Both the position numbers and the translations under genes were made by a program. A DNA stretch of 36,075 nt from Acidobacteriota bacterium (GTDB lineage: Bacteria; Acidobacteriota; Vicinamibacteria; Vicinamibacterales; 2-12-FULL-66-21). Where the stretch lies: the NCBI GenBank assembly GCA_016184105.1, contig JACPDI010000044.1, positions 1 through 36,075 of the forward strand, in the 5' to 3' direction. Positions 1-8,269 of this stretch are shown in pieces. The notes under the pieces were generated by a model, which was not told where the DNA came from, did not search any database, and worked only from the letters and a program-made list of their open reading frames with translations. Position 1 is the stretch's first letter. Each line of letters opens with the position of its first letter.

Positions 1-2
1 GC

Positions 3-224
3 GACAGTGTGCTGCGCGAACGGCTGCGGGCGCTGCGCGAGCACGACGAGAAGAACGCCGCCGACTTGCGCCGTGCGTACAGCGCGCTCGACGAGGTGCT
101 CGACCTCAGGCAGCAGGCGCGCTTTCGACTGTTCGAGGAACGGATGGAGCAGCGCAAGTTCGAGCTGCTCATGCGAGCCCGGCAGCCGCGAGCCCAGCAG
201 AACCGCCGCCGCCCGACGCCATAG
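3..224 (+). CDS. C-terminal end of a Spy/CpxP-like periplasmic protein (partial)
   Basis: The reading frame is already open at the left edge, so only the last 73 residues are visible and the true start lies outside the window. The segment is strongly helical and charged (Arg, Glu, Gln). It contains a stretch LDEVLDLRQQARFRLFEERM followed by a basic, Pro/Arg-rich tail. This resembles the C-terminus of LTXXQ/Spy-type heavy-metal-sensor or periplasmic chaperone proteins, where a similar 'LxxRQQARFxxFEExME' segment is common. The assignment rests on that short resemblance only. An internal GTG at base 9 is in frame but is unlikely to be a genuine start. A 51-base gap separates it from the next gene, which has its own promoter. 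Confidence 0.5.
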   Translation, partial: DSVLRERLRALREHDEKNAADLRRAYSALDEVLDLRQQARFRLFEERMEQRKFELLMRARQPRAQQNRRRPTP

Positions 225-260
225 CCGCACGCTACCATCTCCTACCTCCTACGTCCCGTC

Positions 261-275
261 TGCTACACTCCTCCC
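261..275 (+). promoter_or_regulatory. Extended -10 promoter giving a leaderless start
   Basis: TGC-TACACT (TG at 261-262, hexamer 264-269) forms an extended -10. Exactly six bases then separate it from the ATG at 276, so transcription would begin at the start codon. No clear -35 hexamer is seen 17 bases upstream and no Shine-Dalgarno is present. Confidence 0.55.
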
Positions 276-881
276 ATGGTTCGCCGTTTCCTCGCAGGCG
301 CCCTTCTTGCCGCGCTCGCAAGCGCGGGAATCGTGGCGGCCGGCCAGGTCACGCTGGCCAGGCGCGATGCGGACACCCTCCAGCACAAGCTCGCGCTCAT
401 TCACCGCCATGCGGCCGTCCCGGTGCCGCGATCGGCCGTCCGTTCCACGGCTGTTTCCGAGCGCGAGGTGAACGCGTACCTGCGGTATCACGCCCGCGAA
501 GACATTCCGGTGGGCGTCGTCGACCCGTACGTGTGGATCCTCGGCGACGGACGTGTCTCGGGACGCGCCATCGTCGATCTCGACGCCGTCCGCAAGCACA
601 GGACGCGCGGCTGGACGGACCTTGCGGGCTATCTCACCGGCCGCGTGCCGGTGCAGGCGACCGGCATCCTGAAGACCAAGGATGGAGTCGGTCGGTTCTC
701 CCTGCAGTCAGCGCAGGTCGGCGGCATCACGGTGCCCAATTTCCTGCTTCAGGAGATCGTGAGCTACTACACGCGCACGGCCGGGCAGCCGCAGGGGGTC
801 GCGCTCGACGCCCCATTCGAGTTGCCGTTGTCAATCCGCGAGGTGCGGGTCGGCAAAGGACAGGCGCTGATACTTCAGTAG
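276..881 (+). CDS. Secreted protein of unknown function
   Basis: The protein has 201 residues. A signal peptide is clear: Arg-Arg near the start, a hydrophobic Ala/Leu stretch to about residue 22, then a polar region. The mature part carries a motif-like run VSEREVNAYLRY, a segment ILGDGRVSGRAIVDLD, then VGGITVPNFLLQEIVSYY and a C-terminal stretch beginning LPLSIREVRV. The alternation of short beta-like strands suggests a lipid-binding or LmeA/DUF2993-like beta fold, but that is only a guess. I do not recognise a characterised family. The start is fixed by the extended -10 element ending six bases before ATG. It sits 22 bases ahead of recG, which has its own -10 element, so the two may be transcribed separately. 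Confidence 0.75.
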   Translation: MVRRFLAGALLAALASAGIVAAGQVTLARRDADTLQHKLALIHRHAAVPVPRSAVRSTAVSEREVNAYLRYHAREDIPVGVVDPYVWILGDGRVSGRAIVDLDAVRKHRTRGWTDLAGYLTGRVPVQATGILKTKDGVGRFSLQSAQVGGITVPNFLLQEIVSYYTRTAGQPQGVALDAPFELPLSIREVRVGKGQALILQ

Positions 882-891
882 GATCTGCAAT

Positions 892-903
892 TACACTGGG
901 CCT
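892..903 (+). promoter_or_regulatory. -10 element for leaderless recG
   Basis: TACACT at 892-897 is followed by exactly six bases and then the GTG start of recG at 904. The geometry predicts that the first base of the start codon is the transcript 5' end. It is the same hexamer and spacing as before the gene at 276. No good -35 is visible. Confidence 0.5.
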
Positions 904-3024
904 GTGGCTGGCCCTGACGACTACCTCCAGACGCCGCTGCAATTCCTGAAAGGCGTCGGTCCGCGGCGCGCGGCGGAGTTCCGCCGCGCCGGGCTCCACA
1001 CGATCGAGGACCTGCTGTACCGCTTTCCGTTCCGGTACGAGGACCGCGCGCGCTTTGCGCCGATTGCGGACCTCAGGCCGGGCGAGTTCGCCAGCCTCAG
1101 CGGGGAAGTCGTCACCACGACGGTACGCCCCACGCGGCGGCCGCGCTTCAAGATTTTCGAGATGCTCGTGCGCGACGCGAGCGGCGTCGCCAAGGCCGTG
1201 TACTTCAACCAGCCGTTCATGCGCGACGTGTTCCACCCGGGCCAGCAGGTGATTCTCTACGGGAAGGCGGAGCGGCTCGGCGCCCGCGGCATCCAGATCG
1301 TGAATCCGCACTACGAGATCGTGCGAGGGGAGGCCGACGAGGACGCGCCCGCCGAAGAGGCCACGATTCACACCGGCCGGATCGTGCCCGTCCACGAAAG
1401 GATCGGGTCGCTGACGCCGAACGTCCAGCGCACGCTCGTGTACCGCGCGCTGCAGAACCTGCCGGCCGGCCTGCCCGACCCGCTGCCCGCCGAGATTCGG
1501 GCGCGGCACTCGCTGCCGCCCCGGCACGCGGCGTTGCGCCAGACTCATTTCCCCGATGAGGCAGAGGGGATCGATCGCCTGAACGCGTTCCGGACGCCGG
1601 CGCAGATCCGGATGATCGTCGAGGAGTTCTTCTTCTTCCAGGTGGGCGTGCTGCTCCGCCGTCGCGACCTCGCGGACGAGCGCAAGCCGCGCTCCGTCGT
1701 GATCACCGACGCGATCCGCGACAGCGTTCGGCAGGTCCTGCCGTTCAAGCTGACGGCCGGCCAGAAGCGCGCGATCAAGGAGATCGTCGAGGACATGGAA
1801 CGCCCCTCGCCGATGAACCGCCTCCTCCAGGGAGACGTGGGTGCGGGCAAGACGATCGTCGCGCTCATCGCCGCCGTCGTCGCGATGGAGAACGGGTTCC
1901 AGGTCGCGTTCATGGCGCCGACCGAAATCCTCGCCGACCAGCACTACATCACGATTCGTCGGCTGCTCGATCGGTCGCGCTTTCGCGTCGCCGCGCTGAC
2001 CGGATCCACGCCGGCGAAGAAGAAGCGGGAGGTGATGGCGGAACTGGCCTCCGGCGCGGTGCACCTGGCCGTCGGCACGCACGCGCTCGTCGAGCAGGCC
2101 GTGGCGTTCCGCGAGCTGGGCCTCGTGATCATCGACGAGCAGCATCGGTTCGGCGTCCTGCAGCGGGCCGAGCTGCGCGCGAAGGGGCTGTCGCCGGACG
2201 TGCTCGTCATGACCGCGACCCCCATTCCGCGCACCCTCGCACTGACGACCTACGGCGACCTCGACGTCTCGGTGATCCGCGACATGCCGCCCGGGCGCAA
2301 GCCGATCGAGACGACCGTCCGACCCGAGTCGCGCCGCCACGAGGTGTACGAGTTCGTGCGCGCGCAGGTCGAACTGGGCCGGCAGGCGTATGTCGTCTAC
2401 CCGCTGATCGAGGAGTCGGAGAAGGTGGATCTGAAGGCGGCGACCGCGATGGCCGACCACCTCGCCACGGATATCTTCCCCGAGCTGCGGGTCGCGCTGC
2501 TGCACGGGCGGCTGAAGCAGGACGCGAAGGACCGGGTGATGCACGCCTTCGCGCGCGGCGAGTATGACATCCTCGTCTCCACCACGGTTGTGGAAGTAGG
2601 GGTCGACGTGCCGAACGCCACGGTCATGGTCATCGAGCACGCCGAGCGTTTCGGCCTCTCGCAGCTCCATCAGCTGCGCGGGCGGGTCGGCCGCGGCGCG
2701 CACCAGTCGTCGTGCATCCTGCTGTATCAGTACCCGCTCGGCGAAGACGCGGAAGTCCGGCTCCGGGCGATCGCCTCCACGACGGACGGGTTCGTGCTGG
2801 CCGAGAAAGACCTCGAGCTGCGGGGCCCCGGCGACTTTTTCGGCACGCGGCAGTCCGGCGCCCCGCTGCTGCGCGTCGGTGACCTGGTGCGCGACTTCGG
2901 GATCATGGAAGATGCACGCCGCGAAGCCGTGGACTGGCTGGCGCGCGGCGACGCGGCGCGCCCCGTGGCCGACCACGTTCGCGCCACCTGGGCGCGGCGC
3001 TTCGGCCTGGTCGGCGTGGGATGA
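904..3024 (+). CDS. recG: ATP-dependent DNA helicase RecG
   Basis: RecG is a monomeric superfamily 2 helicase that remodels stalled replication forks and Holliday junctions in the cytoplasm. The 706-residue product is full length. The N-terminal wedge/OB-fold region opens with LKGVGPRRAAEFRRAGLHTI, the usual RecG helix-hairpin-helix start. Walker A is GDVGAGKT at about 310-317. The Walker B box is DEQH at about 411-414, followed by RFGV, and motif III TATPIPRTL follows. The C-terminal helicase domain shows LHGRLKQDAKDRVM, then VVEVGVDVPNAT and the QLRGRVGRG motif, and it ends with the RecG-typical LRGPGDFFGTRQSG. The GTG start is supported by the -10 element six bases upstream. It heads a run of plus-strand genes leading to rsmD and coaD, a common neighbourhood for recG. 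Confidence 0.97.
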   Translation: MAGPDDYLQTPLQFLKGVGPRRAAEFRRAGLHTIEDLLYRFPFRYEDRARFAPIADLRPGEFASLSGEVVTTTVRPTRRPRFKIFEMLVRDASGVAKAVYFNQPFMRDVFHPGQQVILYGKAERLGARGIQIVNPHYEIVRGEADEDAPAEEATIHTGRIVPVHERIGSLTPNVQRTLVYRALQNLPAGLPDPLPAEIRARHSLPPRHAALRQTHFPDEAEGIDRLNAFRTPAQIRMIVEEFFFFQVGVLLRRRDLADERKPRSVVITDAIRDSVRQVLPFKLTAGQKRAIKEIVEDMERPSPMNRLLQGDVGAGKTIVALIAAVVAMENGFQVAFMAPTEILADQHYITIRRLLDRSRFRVAALTGSTPAKKKREVMAELASGAVHLAVGTHALVEQAVAFRELGLVIIDEQHRFGVLQRAELRAKGLSPDVLVMTATPIPRTLALTTYGDLDVSVIRDMPPGRKPIETTVRPESRRHEVYEFVRAQVELGRQAYVVYPLIEESEKVDLKAATAMADHLATDIFPELRVALLHGRLKQDAKDRVMHAFARGEYDILVSTTVVEVGVDVPNATVMVIEHAERFGLSQLHQLRGRVGRGAHQSSCILLYQYPLGEDAEVRLRAIASTTDGFVLAEKDLELRGPGDFFGTRQSGAPLLRVGDLVRDFGIMEDARREAVDWLARGDAARPVADHVRATWARRFGLVGVG

Positions 3025-3115
3025 CATATGCCACGGCGGAACGCGCGCAACACGCCGGACCCAAGGCAGAATGGCCCGAGTGCTCTGCGTCCTGCGCGCC
3101 GAAGGCTCCCGATCT

Positions 3116-3658
3116 ATGCGCGTGATTGCCGGTGAGTTCAAGGGGCGGCGCCTGGACGCGCCGAAGTGGGAGGGACTGCGCCCCACGTCGGACAAATTGC
3201 GCGAGACGCTGTTCAACGTGCTGGCCCCCCGCGTGGAGGGGGCGCGGGTCATCGACGGGTTTGCCGGCACGGGCGCCGTGGGCATCGAGGCGCTCAGCCG
3301 CGGTGCCGCGCACGTCGCGTTCATCGAGCGGGACCCGCGGGCGCTGCGGCTCATCCGCGAAAATCTCGCGCGGTGCGGGACGGCGGCGGACCGGTATGTT
3401 ATTATCCGCGCCGATTTCCTTTCACCGCGGGACTGGGGTTCCGTGGCGCCGGCCGATCTGGGGCTGCTCGATCCACCGTATGATCTGGAAGACGTGGACC
3501 TGGCGCTCGCGTCCGTGGCGCCGCGTCTCCTGCCGGCAGGCGTCGTCGTGCTGGAGCACGCGAGGCGGCGCGAGTCACCGGCACGCGCGGGCGGCCTGCA
3601 CCGCGTGCGGGTGCTGACATCGGGCGACAGCGCGCTGTCGTTCTACGAGAGCACATGA
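3116..3658 (+). CDS. rsmD: 16S rRNA (guanine-966-N2)-methyltransferase RsmD
   Basis: RsmD uses S-adenosylmethionine to methylate G966 of 16S rRNA in the assembling 30S subunit. The 180-residue product starts with the family signature MRVIAGEFKGRRL. It contains RPTSDKLRETLFNVL, the SAM-binding loop DGFAGTGAVGIEALSRG at about 47-63, and the catalytic DPPY motif at about 119-122. An in-frame ATG at 3071 would add 15 residues unlike the family, so I chose 3116; a GAAGG lies about 10 bases upstream of it. The gene overlaps coaD in an ATGA, so the two are translationally coupled. The rsmD-coaD pair is a widely conserved arrangement. Confidence 0.95.
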   Translation: MRVIAGEFKGRRLDAPKWEGLRPTSDKLRETLFNVLAPRVEGARVIDGFAGTGAVGIEALSRGAAHVAFIERDPRALRLIRENLARCGTAADRYVIIRADFLSPRDWGSVAPADLGLLDPPYDLEDVDLALASVAPRLLPAGVVVLEHARRRESPARAGGLHRVRVLTSGDSALSFYEST

Positions 3659-4161
3659 GAGAACCCGTGATCGCCATTTATCCCGGCTCCTTCGACCCCC
3701 TGACCAACGGGCACACCGACATCATCCAGCGCGGCGCGAAGCTGTTCGACCGCATCATCGTCGCGATCCTCGTCAACGTCGAGAAGGCGCCCCTCTTCTC
3801 CGTGGCGGAGCGCATCGAGATCTGCCGCGACGCGTTCGAGGGACAGCCGAACGTCGAGGTCGACACGTTCGACGGCCTGCTGGTGGAGTACGTCCGGCGC
3901 AAGCGCGCGAAGGTGATCGTCCGCGGGCTCCGCGCGATCTCGGACTTCGAGTACGAGCTGCAGATGGCGCTCATGAATCGCCGGCTGAACACGGACGTGG
4001 AGACGGTGTTCATGATGCCGGCCGAGCCCTATACGTACGTCAGCTCACGCCTCGTCAAGGAAGTCGTGGCGCTCGGCGGATCGGTGGAAGGGCTCGTGCC
4101 CCCCGGCGTCGAGGCGCGCCTGCGCGCCAAACACCTCGCCACCACGACACGAAACGCATAA
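3655..4161 (+). CDS. coaD: Phosphopantetheine adenylyltransferase CoaD
   Basis: CoaD transfers AMP from ATP to 4'-phosphopantetheine, the penultimate step of coenzyme A synthesis. The 168-residue length is typical. Visible motifs are YPGSFDPLTNGH at about 9-20, a nucleotidyltransferase TxGH signature with His20; VRGLRAISDFEYE in the middle; and the C-terminal YVSSRLVKEVVALGG, matching the ISSTxVKE motif of the family. It begins inside the rsmD stop (ATGA). The next gene can start at the base immediately after the coaD stop codon, so the three are probably one transcript. Confidence 0.97.
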   Translation: MREPVIAIYPGSFDPLTNGHTDIIQRGAKLFDRIIVAILVNVEKAPLFSVAERIEICRDAFEGQPNVEVDTFDGLLVEYVRRKRAKVIVRGLRAISDFEYELQMALMNRRLNTDVETVFMMPAEPYTYVSSRLVKEVVALGGSVEGLVPPGVEARLRAKHLATTTRNA

Positions 4162-5376
4162 GTGCACCCAGTCCCTATGCCACATCTCGCCGACCGGATG
4201 TCCAAGGTAGAAGCGTCGCCAACCCTCAAGGTGGCGGCAGAGGCCGAACGCCTGCGCGCGCAGGGGGTCGACATCGTCGACCTCGGCGCCGGGGAGCCTG
4301 ACTTTCCCACGCCCGCGCACGTCGTGGCGGCGGCGCAGCAGGCGCTCACCGCGCAGTTCACGAAGTACACGACCAACGTGGGCATCCACGAGCTGCGACA
4401 GGCCATCGTCGACCGCTATCGCGAGTGGTACGGCGTGTCCTACACGCCGGCGGAAGTCATCGTGACCGCCGGCGGGAAACAGGCGCTCTACAACGCGGCG
4501 CTGGCGCTGTTCGGCTCCGGCGACCACGTCATCACGCACTCACCCGGCTGGCCGACGATCCCCGAGCAGATCAAGCTGGCCGACGCGCAGGCGGTGATCG
4601 TGCGGGCGCGGCAGGAGGACGGCTTCCGGCTGCACGCGACGGACTTTGTGGCGGCGATCACCCCGCGCACGCGCGGCATCGTCATCAACTCGCCGACCAA
4701 CCCGACCGGCGCGATGATGTCGGAGGAGGACCTCTCGCAGATTGCCGACGAGGCCGCGCGCCGCGATATCTGGATCGTGCTGGACCTCTGCTACGAACGG
4801 CTGATTTACGACCCGGTGCCGCACAACCTGGCCGCGGTGCTCGCCGGGAGGCTGCGCGATCGCACGATTCTGTGCGGGTCCATGTCGAAGGCGTACGCGA
4901 TGACGGGATGGCGCTGCGGCTGGGCGATCGGCCCGGCGGAGGTCATCAAGGCGTGCTCGGCGATTCAGAGCAATGCCACGTCCAACGTGAACTCGATTGC
5001 GCAGAAGGCCGCGGTCGCGGCGCTGCGTGGGCCGCAGGACTGCGTCACCGCGATGCTCGACGAGTACCGCACGCGCCGCGACGCCATGGTCGCGCTCCTC
5101 GCGGCAGACCCGCGCCTTCGTGTCGTGCCCCCCTCGGGAGCGTTCTACCTGTTCGTCGATGTCTCGGAGTTGCTCTCGCCCGACGGCGTCCGGACGTCGG
5201 CAGGCCTGGCACAGGCGTTGCTCGACGACGCCCGGGTCGTGCTGACGCCCGGGGAAGCCTTCGACGCGCCCGGCTTCGTGAGGATCTCGTACGCCACGTC
5301 GATGGACCGCCTGCAGGAAGGCGCGCGCCGTATTCATGCCTTCGTGCGCGATCGGCTCGGCGCCCCCGCCGCGTGA
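4162..5376 (+). CDS. PLP-dependent class I/II aminotransferase (aspartate aminotransferase-like)
   Basis: This 404-residue cytosolic enzyme belongs to fold type I PLP aminotransferases. Most similar in layout are the Ib aspartate/prephenate aminotransferases, which move amino groups between an amino acid and a 2-oxoacid. The sequence shows DLGAGEPDFPTP near the N-terminus, TAGGKQALYNA for phosphate binding, NSPTNPTG at about 176-183, and the Schiff-base lysine in SMSKAYAMTGWRCGW at about residue 243. A C-terminal RISYATS contains the substrate-carboxylate arginine. The substrate cannot be told from sequence. The GTG at 4162 abuts the coaD stop; ATG codons at 4177 and 4198 are alternative starts and the true one is uncertain. 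Its stop overlaps the GTG of the following gene. Confidence 0.9.
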   Translation: MHPVPMPHLADRMSKVEASPTLKVAAEAERLRAQGVDIVDLGAGEPDFPTPAHVVAAAQQALTAQFTKYTTNVGIHELRQAIVDRYREWYGVSYTPAEVIVTAGGKQALYNAALALFGSGDHVITHSPGWPTIPEQIKLADAQAVIVRARQEDGFRLHATDFVAAITPRTRGIVINSPTNPTGAMMSEEDLSQIADEAARRDIWIVLDLCYERLIYDPVPHNLAAVLAGRLRDRTILCGSMSKAYAMTGWRCGWAIGPAEVIKACSAIQSNATSNVNSIAQKAAVAALRGPQDCVTAMLDEYRTRRDAMVALLAADPRLRVVPPSGAFYLFVDVSELLSPDGVRTSAGLAQALLDDARVVLTPGEAFDAPGFVRISYATSMDRLQEGARRIHAFVRDRLGAPAA

Positions 5377-6716
5377 TCTCCGCGGACACCGCCGCCGCCC
5401 TCGAGGCGATCGTCGGCACCGGCCACGTGCTGCGTGACGACGCCAGTCGCCTGAGCTACGGCACGGACGGCACCAGACGCGCCGCTCCGGCCGATCTTGT
5501 CGTGCTCCCGGCCGGCACCCAGGAGGTCTCCGCAATCGCGCGGGTGTGCGATGCGCGGAAGATCCCGCTCGTGCCGCGCGGCGCCGGCACCGGCTATTCG
5601 GGCGGTGCCGTTCCGATCCGGGGCGGCATCGTCGTGTCGCTCGAGCGTCTGAACCGCATCATCGAAATCGACGAGCACGACCTGGTCGCGGTCGTGGAGC
5701 CGTGCGTCATCACGAGCGATCTCCAGAACGCCGTGGAGCGGATCGGCCTGTTCTATCCGCCCGACCCTGCAAGCCTTCGTGAAAGCTCCATTGGGGGCAA
5801 CATCGCGGAGAACGCCGGCGGCCCGCGCGGCTTCAAGTACGGCACGACGGGGCGCTACGTGCTCGGGCTCGAGGCGGTGCTTCCGACCGGCGAGATCATC
5901 CGGACCGGCGGCCGGACCGTGAAGAACGTGGTCGGGTACGACCTGACCAGCCTCATCGTGGGCTCGGAGGGCACGCTCGCCATCGTGACCCAAGCGATCC
6001 TCCGCCTGCTGCCGAAGCCGGCGGCCAATGCCACCGTGCGCGCCGGCTTTCGCGACGTCGCCGCGGCGGCCGGCGGCGTGGACGCGCTGCTCGGCGCCCG
6101 CGTGGTGCCGGCGGCCATCGAGCTGATCGACGGCGCGTGCCTGGGCACCGCCGGGGCCACGCTGCTCATCGAGGTGGACGGGCAGCCGGAGGCGGTGGAG
6201 GGCGAAGCGGAGCGCGTCGCCGGGGCGTGCCGCGCGGCGGGCGCGTCGAGCGTCGATCGCGCGCGCACCGCGGAGGAGCGCGACCAACTGTGGCGCGTTC
6301 GGCGCGAATTGTCGCCAGGGCTGAAGCAGATCGCGCCGGTGAAGGTGAACAACGACATCGTCGTTCCCAGGGGAGAGATCCCCGAGTTGTTCGCGTTTCT
6401 TGCGCGGCTGGCGAAGGAGCATGACGTGCGCATCCCGTGCTTCGGCCACGCAGGGGATGGCAACATCCACGTGAACATCATGGTGGAGGACACCGCGGAG
6501 GCGCGCGCGCGGGCCAGGGCCGCCGAGCAGAAGTTGTTCGAGGAGGTCGTCCGCCTCGGCGGTGCGCTCACCGGGGAGCACGGGATCGGGTTCGTGAAGA
6601 GCCCGTTCCTGCGCCTTCAGCTCTCCGACGACGAGATCGTGCTGATGAAGCGGATCAAAGCGGCGTTCGATCCGAATGGGATCCTGAATCCCGGCAAGAT
6701 CTTCCCGGGGGAATAA
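5373..6716 (+). CDS. glcD: FAD-linked oxidase, GlcD-type (glycolate/D-lactate dehydrogenase family)
   Basis: This 447-residue flavoprotein oxidises a 2-hydroxyacid such as glycolate or D-lactate to the 2-oxoacid. The N-terminal PCMH-type FAD-binding domain includes VPRGAGTGYSGG at about 67-78 and SSIGGNIAENAGGPRGFKYG. NVVGYDLTSLIVGSEGTLAI closes that domain. The C-terminal FAD-oxidase domain carries FGHAGDGNIHVN at about 357-368 and GEHGIG at about 401-406, both diagnostic for GlcD/Dld2 enzymes. GTG at 5373 overlaps the aminotransferase stop (GTGA). No glcE or glcF partner follows, so it may work as a single-subunit enzyme or with partners elsewhere. Its TAA stop lies inside a perfect inverted repeat shared with amrS. 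Confidence 0.9.
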   Translation: MISADTAAALEAIVGTGHVLRDDASRLSYGTDGTRRAAPADLVVLPAGTQEVSAIARVCDARKIPLVPRGAGTGYSGGAVPIRGGIVVSLERLNRIIEIDEHDLVAVVEPCVITSDLQNAVERIGLFYPPDPASLRESSIGGNIAENAGGPRGFKYGTTGRYVLGLEAVLPTGEIIRTGGRTVKNVVGYDLTSLIVGSEGTLAIVTQAILRLLPKPAANATVRAGFRDVAAAAGGVDALLGARVVPAAIELIDGACLGTAGATLLIEVDGQPEAVEGEAERVAGACRAAGASSVDRARTAEERDQLWRVRRELSPGLKQIAPVKVNNDIVVPRGEIPELFAFLARLAKEHDVRIPCFGHAGDGNIHVNIMVEDTAEARARARAAEQKLFEEVVRLGGALTGEHGIGFVKSPFLRLQLSDDEIVLMKRIKAAFDPNGILNPGKIFPGE

Positions 6717-6773
6717 GGGGGACAGTCACACTTTCCGAAGCAGTCGCCCAGGAAAGTGTGACTGTCCCCCTTA
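6714..6773. repeat. Perfect 23-bp inverted repeat, REPIN-like, containing both convergent stop codons
   Basis: Arms at 6714-6736 and 6751-6773 are exact reverse complements, with a 14-base loop. The core, GGGGACAGTCACACTTTCC, resembles REP/REPIN elements mobilised by RAYT (Y1-type) transposases in many genomes. The left arm begins with the TAA of glcD and the right arm ends with the TAA of amrS. It should fold on either strand and could act as a bidirectional terminator, although no U-tract follows. No transposase is present in the window. Confidence 0.75.
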
Positions 6774-7886
6774 TGTTCGCAGCGCCCTCCCCGCCAGGAA
6801 CGGGCGCGACGTGATCTGCCCGTCGAAGCGCGATGCCCATCGCCCCGGGATCTTCGTCGCGCACCGGGGACACGCTCCCTCTTCGGTCAGGCGATACGAG
6901 CGAATGTAGTACCCGAACCGCTCGATCAGGGTTTCGCCGCACGCGTGACACCTCGTGTTCTCGTTCTCACCCACGCTCCCCGGCAGATTCCCCGTGTAGA
7001 CGTACCGCAAGCCGTTCCGCCGGCCGATCTGCGCGGCGTGCAACAGCATGTCGGGGGTCGTCGCGGGCGGGTCGGTCATCTTGTAATCCGGGTGAAACGC
7101 CGTCACGTGCCAGGGAATGTCCGGCGACACGGATGCGACAAACGCGGTGAGCCGCTCCAGTTCATCGTCCGAGTCGTTGAAACCGGCAATCAGCAGCGTG
7201 ACGATCTCGACCCAGAAGTCCATGGCGTGCAGTCGCCTGATCGTGTCGAGGATCGGCTGGAGGCGGCCGCCGAGCTGCCGGTAGTGCTTGTCGTCGAAGC
7301 TCTTGAGATCGACCTTGTAGAGGTCGACCCAGGGCCGGATATACTCGAGCACCCGCGGCGTGCCGTTGCCGTTCGACACGTACCCCGTCATCAACCCCGC
7401 GCGCTTGACATGCCTGAAAATCTCGACCGCCCATTCGCTGGTGATGAGCGGTTCGTTATACGTCGAGACGACGACCTTGCCCCCCTGGCGCTGCGCGTCG
7501 GCGACGAGCGCCCCGGGATCGACCTCCATCGGGGGCGCAATCGCGTTCGGGTCGCGCAGCGCCTGCGACGTCACCCAGTTCTGGCAGTAGGAGCAATGAA
7601 GATCGCACCCGAGCATGCCGAAGCTGTAGGCGAGGGCGCCGGGACGCACGTGGAAGAACGGTTTCTTCTCGATGGGGTCGCACTGCACGCCGCCCACGTA
7701 GCCCCAGGGCACGTGCAGCGTGCCGTCGCGGACGAAGCGGACCTTGCAGACGCCGAGCGCCCCTTCGGGGATCGGACACTCGTGCCCGCAGGAATAGCAG
7801 CGCAGCCGTTTGTCGTCGATCCGCTCGACCAGTTCGGGCGCCGCCTCGTGCGTACGCTCGACCAGCACATCCTTGAGCGTCGCCAT
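6771..7886 (-). CDS. amrS: AmmeMemoRadiSam system radical SAM protein AmrS
   Basis: This 371-residue protein belongs to the AmrS group of radical SAM enzymes, related to pyruvate formate-lyase activating enzymes; the physiological substrate of the group is poorly defined. The radical SAM cluster motif CDLHCSYC lies at about 94-101 (CxxxCxxC). It follows GALAYSFGMLG and precedes TYNEPLI and VSNGNGTP, which are typical of the family. An N-terminal cysteine group (about C30, C33, C37, C47) and a C-terminal pair of CxxC motifs (RCHACGE and CPRC) suggest extra metal sites. The AmrA and AmrB partners are not in the window. The ATG lies inside the 17-base palindrome shared with the divergent CoA-binding gene, and the TAA lies inside the inverted repeat at the other end. 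Confidence 0.92.
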   Translation of the reverse strand: MATLKDVLVERTHEAAPELVERIDDKRLRCYSCGHECPIPEGALGVCKVRFVRDGTLHVPWGYVGGVQCDPIEKKPFFHVRPGALAYSFGMLGCDLHCSYCQNWVTSQALRDPNAIAPPMEVDPGALVADAQRQGGKVVVSTYNEPLITSEWAVEIFRHVKRAGLMTGYVSNGNGTPRVLEYIRPWVDLYKVDLKSFDDKHYRQLGGRLQPILDTIRRLHAMDFWVEIVTLLIAGFNDSDDELERLTAFVASVSPDIPWHVTAFHPDYKMTDPPATTPDMLLHAAQIGRRNGLRYVYTGNLPGSVGENENTRCHACGETLIERFGYYIRSYRLTEEGACPRCATKIPGRWASRFDGQITSRPFLAGRALRT

Positions 7887-7900
7887 ACAATGATTGTATG
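7884..7900. promoter_or_regulatory. Symmetrical bidirectional promoter with both start codons in one palindrome
   Basis: CATACAAT-G-ATTGTATG is a perfect palindrome. Read rightward, TACAAT (7886-7891) ends six bases before the ATG at 7898. Read leftward, the mirrored TACAAT (7893-7898) ends six bases before the ATG of amrS at 7886. Each -10 hexamer therefore overlaps the other gene's start codon, and both transcripts are predicted to be leaderless. Confidence 0.6.
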
Positions 7901-8269
7901 TCCAAGATCGTCGCAGTGATCGGCGCGTCGAGCAACCGCCGGAAGTTTGGCAACAAGGCCGTCCGCGCGTTCCGCCACAAGGGGTTCACCGTGATCCCCG
8001 TCAACCCGAACGAGGCGGAAGTGGAGGGCACGAAGACCGTCGCGTCGGTCCTCGATATTGCGGGCCCGGTCGACATGGTCACCGTATACGTCCCGCCGCA
8101 GGTCGGCGTCCGGGTGATGGAGGAGATCGCCCGTAAGGGGGTCAGAGACGTCTGGTTGAATCCGGGGGCGGATGGCGGGCAGGTCATCGACCGCGCTCGC
8201 GAGCTGGGGATTGAACCCACCGTCGCATGCAGCATCGTCGGGATCGGCGAGAGTCCCTCGCAGTACTGA
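7898..8269 (+). CDS. CoA-binding domain protein (YccU-like)
   Basis: The 123-residue protein is a stand-alone CoA_binding_2 (Rossmann-type) domain. The N-terminal VAVIGASSNRRKFGN is the nucleotide/CoA-binding glycine loop; VIPVNPNEAEVEG, VDMVTVYVPPQ and VWLNPGAD follow in the usual order. The C-terminal segment ACSIVGIGE replaces the more typical 'C..' ending of the family. The role of these small proteins is not established; they resemble the CoA-binding half of succinyl-CoA synthetase alpha. It diverges from amrS with only 11 bases between start codons, so it is likely transcribed without a 5' leader. No obvious terminator follows before the rho promoter. Confidence 0.88.
   Translation: MSKIVAVIGASSNRRKFGNKAVRAFRHKGFTVIPVNPNEAEVEGTKTVASVLDIAGPVDMVTVYVPPQVGVRVMEEIARKGVRDVWLNPGADGGQVIDRARELGIEPTVACSIVGIGESPSQY

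Noticed and set aside
727-3354. 875-codon open frame on the minus strand opposite recG and rsmD
   Set aside because: It is Arg/His/Asp-rich without family motifs and is explained by GC-rich codon bias opposite real genes. The same holds for the long frames opposite the activase, ftsH, clpB and the MFS gene.
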